From assembly GCA_945928585.1 (NCBI GenBank), contig CAMENQ010000045.1, forward strand, positions 1 to 11,231: a DNA stretch of 11,231 nt, in the 5' to 3' direction. Below, one piece after another: positions 7,745 through 11,231 of the stretch; position 1 is the stretch's first letter; every line of letters starts with the position of its first letter. The notes beneath the pieces were generated by a model. That model was not told the origin of the DNA and searched no databases. It saw only the letters and a program-made list of their open reading frames with translations. This stretch comes from an uncultured Roseburia sp. (lineage in GTDB: Bacteria; Bacillota; Clostridia; Lachnospirales; Lachnospiraceae). The translations under genes and the position numbers were made by a program.

Positions 7745-8314
7745 ATGATATGTAATAACTGCGGAAGTAATTATGATGACAGCAATAATTTCTGCCCTCA
7801 CTGCGGAGCACCAAACACCGGAAACAGCCGGCAGGACAGTTATAATCAGGGAAATTATAATCAAAATTATAATCAGAACTACAATCAAAACTACAATCAG
7901 AACGGATATAATTATGGTTCTCCACAGCAGAACTGGAACAACACCTATGGGGGAGGCTATGGTCCAAATATACAAAAGAGGGATATATTAGTCAGCGTAC
8001 TCCTTACTATTATAACCTGCGGTATTTATGGCATATTCTGGTTCATAAACATTGTAGACGACTTAAATTATACCAGCGGACATACTGAAGAACCTTCAGG
8101 CGTACTTGTATTTGTATATTCTCTTATAACCTGTGGAATTTATACATTTTACTGGATGTACAAAGCAGGAGACAAGGTAAATGATATGAAGTACAGAAAC
8201 GGTATGATGACAGACAGCTCAAACGGCATTTTATATCTCATATGCTGCTTCCTTGGCGGAGGCATAGTGGCATACTGTCTCATACAAAGCGAATTAAACA
8301 AGGTAGCAAGATAA
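7745..8314 (+). CDS. Zinc-ribbon, NYNQ-repeat, DUF4234 membrane protein
   Basis: This is a 189-residue protein in three parts. Residues 1-20 are a zinc ribbon with CxxC pairs (C3, C6, C17, C20; spacing 2-10-2). Residues about 33-75 are a low-complexity linker of Asn, Tyr, Gln and Gly, with NYNQ units repeated in tandem and then a GGGYGP tail. Residues 79-185 form a DUF4234-type membrane domain with hydrophobic segments near 81-104, 118-139 and 161-181. The motif ITCGIY is used twice, at 90-95 and 128-133, each time followed by an aromatic/W stretch and an acidic D. The start is firm: AGGAGG (7731-7736) lies 8 bases upstream. The promoter and palindrome just before it suggest regulated expression. 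The function is unknown; the domain layout suggests a cytosolic metal-binding head held at the membrane by a disordered linker. Confidence 0.88.
   Translation: MICNNCGSNYDDSNNFCPHCGAPNTGNSRQDSYNQGNYNQNYNQNYNQNYNQNGYNYGSPQQNWNNTYGGGYGPNIQKRDILVSVLLTIITCGIYGIFWFINIVDDLNYTSGHTEEPSGVLVFVYSLITCGIYTFYWMYKAGDKVNDMKYRNGMMTDSSNGILYLICCFLGGGIVAYCLIQSELNKVAR
7841..7900 (+). repeat. 12-bp tandem repeat coding for (Y/N)YNQ units
   Basis: There are about five consecutive 12-base units of the type AATTATAATCAA, starting with TATAATCAGGGA. They keep the reading frame and encode YNQG, NYNQ, NYNQ, NYNQ, NYNQ. The later units use TAC/AAC while the earlier ones use TAT/AAT, so the copies have started to diverge but keep the amino acid sequence. 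Unit number could vary between strains by slippage without breaking the frame. Confidence 0.85.
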
Positions 8315-8336
8315 AGCTGTATATAACAAAGTAGAA

Positions 8337-8759
8337 ATGAGAATTTTTATGAAAAAGAAAAATCTTATCAAAATCATTTCATTTATAATAGTCAGTGGTA
8401 TTATACTTCTGGTATTTTACCACTGTCCTTTTTTATATTTTTTCGGAATCCCATGTCCCGGCTGCGGCATGACAAGAGCATTAATTTCAGCAGCAAAACT
8501 TGATTTTAATGCAGCATTTTATTATCATCCGTTATTTTTCCTGGTCATATTAGCAGCCATATATATTGCATTAAAGCTTTCAGGAAAAATAAAAATTTCA
8601 AAGAAAACAGAAAACAGGCTGATTATGGTTGTATGCATATTATTTATAGCAGTATATTTTATAAGACTTTTTGCAGGCTCAGAGGTAGTGAAGACAGATT
8701 TTGAAAATTCTGTTTTATACAAAATCAAAATAATTGTACAACAACCTAAAATGTGCTAA
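8337..8759 (+). CDS. DUF2752 membrane protein
   Basis: This is a 140-residue small membrane protein of the DUF2752 family. The signature CPGCGMTRA (40-48) follows the first hydrophobic segment (about 12-38). Further segments lie near 63-82 and 95-113, so three membrane passes are predicted. The cysteine pair C40/C43 sits at the membrane boundary, and the family function is unknown. Two starts are possible, ATG 8337 and ATG 8349 (MKKKNL), neither with a strong ribosome site; the shorter form would be 136 residues. It begins 22 bases after the DUF4234 gene, so the two are probably transcribed together from the promoter at 7672. The stop codon is embedded in the next promoter. Confidence 0.87.
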   Translation: MRIFMKKKNLIKIISFIIVSGIILLVFYHCPFLYFFGIPCPGCGMTRALISAAKLDFNAAFYYHPLFFLVILAAIYIALKLSGKIKISKKTENRLIMVVCILFIAVYFIRLFAGSEVVKTDFENSVLYKIKIIVQQPKMC

Positions 8760-8762
8760 AAT
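8734..8762 (+). promoter_or_regulatory. Promoter across the DUF2752 stop codon, driving ybaK
   Basis: TTGTAC (8734-8739), a 17-base spacer and an extended -10, TGCTAAAAT (8754-8762), form a good sigma-A promoter. The TAA stop of the DUF2752 gene is the first three bases of the -10 box. The expected transcription start is near 8769, with a leader of about 30 bases before ATG 8799 and a ribosome site at 8785-8790. Confidence 0.6.
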
Positions 8763-8798
8763 AATTAAAACAAAATCCAAACTGAGAGGATAAATCTT

Positions 8799-9281
8799 AT
8801 GGCAAAGCAGAAGGAAATAAAAACAAACGCAATGCGAATATTAGAGAGTATGAACATACCCTTTAAGCATTACACATATGAGTGCAAAGAGTTTACAGAC
8901 GGTATGCAGACGGCAGATTTACTGGGACTTCCCTATGAAAAAGTATACAAGACATTAGTTACTGCAGGTGATGATAAAAATTATTATGTATTTGTCATAC
9001 CTATAGCAGAGGAGCTTGATATGAAAAAAGCAGCAAAATCTGTAGGCAGAAAATCTGTTTCCATGATACATGTAAAAGATATTAATGCTGTGACAGGATA
9101 TATACGTGGAGGCTGCACTGCCATAGGAATGAAAAAACAGTATGTTACACGAATAGAGGAAAGTGCACAGTTGTCAGATACTATTATAGTCAGCGGAGGA
9201 AGAATAGGCTCACAGATAGAGCTTAAACCTGATGATTTAGCAAAAGCCTGTGGAGGAGAATTTGCAGATATTATAGTATAA
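8799..9281 (+). CDS. ybaK: Cys-tRNA(Pro)/Cys-tRNA(Cys) deacylase, YbaK/EbsC family
   Basis: This 160-residue protein, of normal family length, belongs to the YbaK/ProRS-editing (INS-like) superfamily, which hydrolyses Cys wrongly attached to tRNA(Pro). Landmarks are the N-terminal HxYxC segment (HYTYECKEF), the catalytic lysine K51 in KVYKTLV, YVFVIPIAEELDMKKAAK and the C-terminal GSQIELKPDDLAKA. The glycine loop reads GGCTAIGMKKQ (104-114). In the relatives I recall, this loop has S/T-P after GG-x, so the T-A at 107-108 departs from it, and the following PTFID-like stretch is VTRIE. Either this is a clade variant or the specificity has shifted. The start is supported by AGAGGA (8785-8790). 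It begins the transcription unit that continues into the YkgJ and azl genes. Confidence 0.93.
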   Translation: MAKQKEIKTNAMRILESMNIPFKHYTYECKEFTDGMQTADLLGLPYEKVYKTLVTAGDDKNYYVFVIPIAEELDMKKAAKSVGRKSVSMIHVKDINAVTGYIRGGCTAIGMKKQYVTRIEESAQLSDTIIVSGGRIGSQIELKPDDLAKACGGEFADIIV

Positions 9282-9303
9282 GAAATCAGAGGTAAGAGAT
9301 AAA

Positions 9304-9948
9304 ATGAGACGGGAAGGTACACTTGAGGAAATTTCAGACGGTAAATTATATACATCAAACGATATGGTAAAGGCAGGCTGCAATGACTGTGCAGGCTGTT
9401 CCTCATGCTGCCGCAGCGTGGGAAACACCATAATACTTGATCCATATGATATATACAATCTCACCATAAATTTAAAGCTTTCATTTATGGAGCTTTTGAA
9501 TGGAAAAATAGAGTTAAATATGGTTGATGGCGTAATACTTCCAAATATAGCCATGACAAAAGCTACAGGCGGCTGCGGATTTCTTGACGAAAACGAAAGA
9601 TGCAGCATACACACATTCAGACCGGGCTTCTGCAGGCTGTACCCTTTAGGAAGATATTATGAGAATGACAGTTTTAAGTACATTCTTCTTAAAGATGAAT
9701 GTAAAAAAGAAAACAGAACAAAAGTTAAAATAAAAACATTTCTTGGTGTGGAAAACCTTAAAGCATATGAGGAATATGTCACAGACTGGCATTATTACAT
9801 TAAAAAAATAGGACAAAGTGTAACAGAAAGTATGGCACAGGGAAGGGAAACTGAGGCAAAAGCCCTGTCAATGAATGTTTTACAGACATTTTTTATAACG
9901 CCTTATACTGAAGGGGATTTTTATGAGCAGTATTATGCAAGAAAATAA
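9304..9948 (+). CDS. YkgJ-type cysteine cluster protein (putative metal or Fe-S binding)
   Basis: This is a 214-residue soluble protein of the YkgJ/CxxCxxCC family. The N-terminal cluster is CNDCAGCSSCC (C26, C29, C32, C35, C36). The second half of the predicted zinc or Fe-S site is GGCGFLDENERC (C91, C100), followed by the family motif RPGFCRLYPLG (C110) and C133. A C-terminal helical extension of about 75 residues has no recognisable motif. The family is usually described as a putative zinc- or iron-chelating domain, with no firm reaction assigned. A ribosome site GAGG (9288-9291) lies 12 bases before ATG 9304. Its last 26 bases overlap azlC in another frame, so translation of the two is probably coupled. 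Confidence 0.9.
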   Translation: MRREGTLEEISDGKLYTSNDMVKAGCNDCAGCSSCCRSVGNTIILDPYDIYNLTINLKLSFMELLNGKIELNMVDGVILPNIAMTKATGGCGFLDENERCSIHTFRPGFCRLYPLGRYYENDSFKYILLKDECKKENRTKVKIKTFLGVENLKAYEEYVTDWHYYIKKIGQSVTESMAQGRETEAKALSMNVLQTFFITPYTEGDFYEQYYARK

Positions 9949-10645
9949 TAATCAAAATAATTTTTTACGGGGCATAAAAGCAGGAATCCCTATCGGTCTG
10001 GGCTATCTGTCGGTATCTTTTACATTTGGCATAATGGCAGTTTCATATGGCTTTAAGTGGTGGCAGGCAGTCCTTATTTCCATGACAAACCTTACAAGTG
10101 CAGGACAGTTTGCAGGTATAGGAATAATGCTTGTTCCGGGACAGTATATGGAAATGCTTTTAACACAGCTTACAATTAATATAAGATATTCTTTTATGTC
10201 CATATCATTGTCCCAAAAAACGGACAGTAAATTTAAAGGAGTATACAGGTGGCTGTTAGGCTTTGTAATGACAGATGAAATTTTTGCTGTAGGCTATACA
10301 GAAAAAGTGGTGACAAGATCATTTTTTGCAGGACTTGCAGTTATACCATTTTTAGGATGGACTATTGGTACAATGGCAGGGGCACTTCTTGGCAATATTC
10401 TTCCACCGCAGTTAATAAGTGCCTTTGGGCTTGCCATATATGGAATGTTTATAGCCATAGTAATACCTGAAATGAAAAAGGCAAGGGCAGTGGTGTATGT
10501 AGTAATAATATCAATGATAATAAGCAGTATGTTTTATTATCTGCCTGTTTTAAAAAACGTGGGCAGCGGACTGGCAATCAGCATATGCGCTATTTTGGCA
10601 GCATTAGTTGGAGCTATAGCATTTCCGGTAGAAAAGGATGAATAA
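9923..10645 (+). CDS. azlC: AzlC family branched-chain amino acid exporter, large subunit
   Basis: This 240-residue integral membrane protein is the large subunit of the AzlCD (LIV-E) exporter, which in characterised members (B. subtilis AzlCD, E. coli YgaZH) exports branched-chain amino acids or analogues. Family features are GIKAGIPIGLGYLSVSFTFGIMA near the N terminus, the segment ISMTNLTSAGQFAGIG, the RYSFMSISLSQ loop and FVMTDEIFAVGY. Several membrane helices follow, ending FPVEKDE. ATG 9923 is chosen because AAGGGGA (9911-9917) stands 5 bases upstream inside the YkgJ gene; the internal ATG at 9935 has no such site. Its 3' end overlaps azlD by 8 bases. The YkgJ and YbaK neighbours do not indicate the substrate. 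Confidence 0.93.
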   Translation: MSSIMQENNNQNNFLRGIKAGIPIGLGYLSVSFTFGIMAVSYGFKWWQAVLISMTNLTSAGQFAGIGIMLVPGQYMEMLLTQLTINIRYSFMSISLSQKTDSKFKGVYRWLLGFVMTDEIFAVGYTEKVVTRSFFAGLAVIPFLGWTIGTMAGALLGNILPPQLISAFGLAIYGMFIAIVIPEMKKARAVVYVVIISMIISSMFYYLPVLKNVGSGLAISICAILAALVGAIAFPVEKDE

Positions 10646-10970
10646 TTTAATGGAATTAAAAGATTTTTTTATATATCTTGCAATAATGGCAGGTTCAACA
10701 TACCTTATCAGGGCCATACCATTTGCAGCAGTTAAAAATAAAATAGAAAACAAATATATAAGCTCATTTTTATATTATATACCTTATACAGTGCTTGCAG
10801 CCATGACATTTCCTGCTGTACTGTATGCCACAGACTATATTGTCTCAGGTATGGCAGGCTTTATAGTGGCAGTTTTTTGTGCATACAGGGGGTTTAGCCT
10901 TACAAAAGTAGCAGTGATTGCATGTGTGTCGGTATATCTGACAGAGCTTATAATTTCACATATTATGTGA
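10638..10970 (+). CDS. azlD: AzlD family branched-chain amino acid exporter, small subunit
   Basis: This is a 110-residue hydrophobic protein and the usual partner of AzlC. The family motif STYLIRAIPFA lies at about 20-30, followed by KYISSFLYYIPYTVLAAMTFPAVLY and two further membrane segments, giving about four passes. ATG 10638 lies inside the last codons of azlC (8-base overlap) and is preceded by GAAAAGG, so it should be translated by coupling with azlC. No gene follows it closely; a promoter region begins about 45 bases downstream. Confidence 0.93.
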   Translation: MNNLMELKDFFIYLAIMAGSTYLIRAIPFAAVKNKIENKYISSFLYYIPYTVLAAMTFPAVLYATDYIVSGMAGFIVAVFCAYRGFSLTKVAVIACVSVYLTELIISHIM

Positions 10971-10980
10971 AAATTTACCA

Positions 10981-11015
10981 GACAAAACAGGATTAGATTT
11001 GTCAGAATAATTTTT
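10981..11015 (+). terminator. Weak candidate terminator after azlD
   Basis: GACAAA (10981-10986) can pair with TTTGTC (10998-11003) around an 11-base loop, and a TTTTT run follows at 11011-11015. The stem is short and AT-rich, and the T run is 7 bases away, so efficiency should be low. The same TTTGTC can instead pair with downstream TGACAAA, so the element may be part of an operator rather than a terminator. Confidence 0.3.
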
Positions 11016-11036
11016 GACAAGAACCAATATGACAAA
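10998..11036. promoter_or_regulatory. TGACAA-type inverted and direct repeats around the -35 box, candidate operator
   Basis: TTTGTCA (10998-11004), TGACAA (11015-11020) and TGACAAA (11030-11036) are copies of one hexamer, the first inverted. The copies are spaced about 15-16 bases apart. The middle copy overlaps the -35 box and the third lies just before the -10 box. This suggests a binding site for a dimeric regulator, but the motif resembles the -35 consensus itself, so chance is possible. Confidence 0.35.
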
Positions 11037-11042
11037 TATTAT
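11014..11042 (+). promoter_or_regulatory. Near-consensus sigma-A promoter for the gene at the right edge
   Basis: TTGACA (11014-11019), a 17-base spacer and TATTAT (11037-11042) form the best promoter in the window. The predicted start near 11049 leaves a leader of about 130 bases before the TTG start at 11178, long enough to hold a regulatory RNA structure. Confidence 0.75.
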
Positions 11043-11048
11043 ATTTAA

Positions 11049-11177
11049 TATAAAAAACGAGGATTCGGATTTATGAATTGTATTACTAATGAATGATTTT
11101 GCTATCCTGAACGGATATAAAAATACACTGTTGTAAAAAAACGCACAGACCTTTTACAGGTCGGAAAGGAGTACAGC
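11049..11177 (+). other. Long 5' leader with several small hairpins, possible regulatory RNA
   Basis: In the leader, TATCC (11103-11107) can pair with GGATA (11113-11117). The overlapping ATCCT (11104-11108) can pair instead with AGGAT (11060-11064), so two structures compete. TACA (11124-11127) can pair with TGTA (11132-11135). GACCT (11148-11152) pairs with AGGTC (11158-11162), ending two bases before the ribosome site AAAGGAG (11165-11171). I do not recognise a known riboswitch class. A 7-codon ORF (11073-11096) is also present. Regulation by structure is inferred only. Confidence 0.35.
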
Positions 11178-11231
11178 TTGATAAAATTACAGATAGGATG
11201 TCTGCTTGTTATTTTATTTATTGCAACCATA
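11178..11231 (+). CDS. N terminus of a membrane-anchored or secreted protein, cut by the window edge
   Basis: The frame opens with TTG 11178 (translated as Met), 6 bases after a strong AAAGGAG site (11165-11171), and stays open to the end of the window. The 18 visible residues, MIKLQIGCLLVILFIATI, are a short polar/basic start followed by a hydrophobic segment, as in an N-terminal membrane anchor or signal peptide. In this bacterial group such starts occur on sensory and GGDEF-type signalling proteins, but nothing visible allows a family assignment. An ATG at 11198 is out of frame and lacks a ribosome site. The strong promoter and long leader directly upstream support a real gene. Confidence 0.65.
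   Translation, partial: MIKLQIGCLLVILFIATI

Noticed and set aside
7667..7975. Antisense and alternate-frame ORFs across the NYNQ repeat region
   Set aside because: They arise because the 12-bp repeat has no stop codons in several frames; they give monotonous I/V or D/Y/N peptides and have no start signals.
8697..8726. GATTTTG/CAAAATC inverted repeat near the end of the DUF2752 gene
   Set aside because: It lies within coding sequence, is very AT-rich with a 16-base loop and has no U run after it; chance is the simplest explanation.
11029..11076. 15-codon ORF starting at ATG 11029
   Set aside because: It begins inside the predicted promoter before the transcription start and has no ribosome site.
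11141..11171. Partial resemblance to a c-di-GMP-I (GEMM) riboswitch (ACGCACAG)
   Set aside because: The following GCAAACC and the downstream ACGCAAAGCC-type element are absent, so a full motif cannot be supported by eye.
1..11231. Defence system, mobile element or CRISPR
   Set aside because: No transposase, integrase, nuclease-helicase pair, toxin-antitoxin pair or spaced direct repeat array is visible; the methyltransferase and Nth belong to ordinary cellular families and do not form a restriction system.

Overview
The window looks like chromosomal DNA of a low-GC, Gram-positive anaerobe of the Clostridia, most like Lachnospiraceae. This is inferred from AT-rich codon use, strong purine-rich ribosome binding sites, TTGACA-type promoters and the protein families present; no rRNA or other phylogenetic marker is in the window. 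Every gene I can support is on the + strand. I see no tRNA, rRNA, CRISPR array, IS element, prophage or integration site, and no gene-free stretch longer than about 210 bases.

Layout: (1) 3-1184 is the C-terminal part of a methyl-accepting chemotaxis protein, followed by a probable terminator hairpin. (2) 1298-7670 is a tightly spaced six-gene run with gaps of 6 to 28 bases and no internal terminator: a fumarylacetoacetate hydrolase-family enzyme, a c-di-GMP phosphodiesterase (EAL) fused to a LamG/concanavalin-like domain, a DUF3783 protein, a class I SAM methyltransferase, endonuclease III and a GH42 beta-galactosidase. (3) 7672-8759 has its own promoter, whose start region is covered by a perfect 18-bp palindrome. 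It drives a zinc-ribbon/NYNQ-repeat/DUF4234 membrane protein and a DUF2752 membrane protein. (4) 8734-10970 starts from a promoter lying across the DUF2752 stop codon. It encodes a YbaK-type Cys-tRNA deacylase, a YkgJ-type cysteine-cluster protein and an AzlC/AzlD branched-chain amino acid exporter pair, the last three genes overlapping. (5) 10971-11231 holds a near-consensus promoter, a leader of about 130 nt with competing hairpins, and the first 18 codons of a TTG-started membrane or secreted protein.

Most genes are recognisable housekeeping or accessory families. The parts most worth a second look are the cytoplasmic EAL-LamG fusion, which also lacks a well-placed canonical start codon; the palindrome-controlled DUF4234/DUF2752 membrane module; and the promoter plus structured leader at the right edge. 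I did not find a clearly new defence or mobile system, and the claims below are scaled to that.
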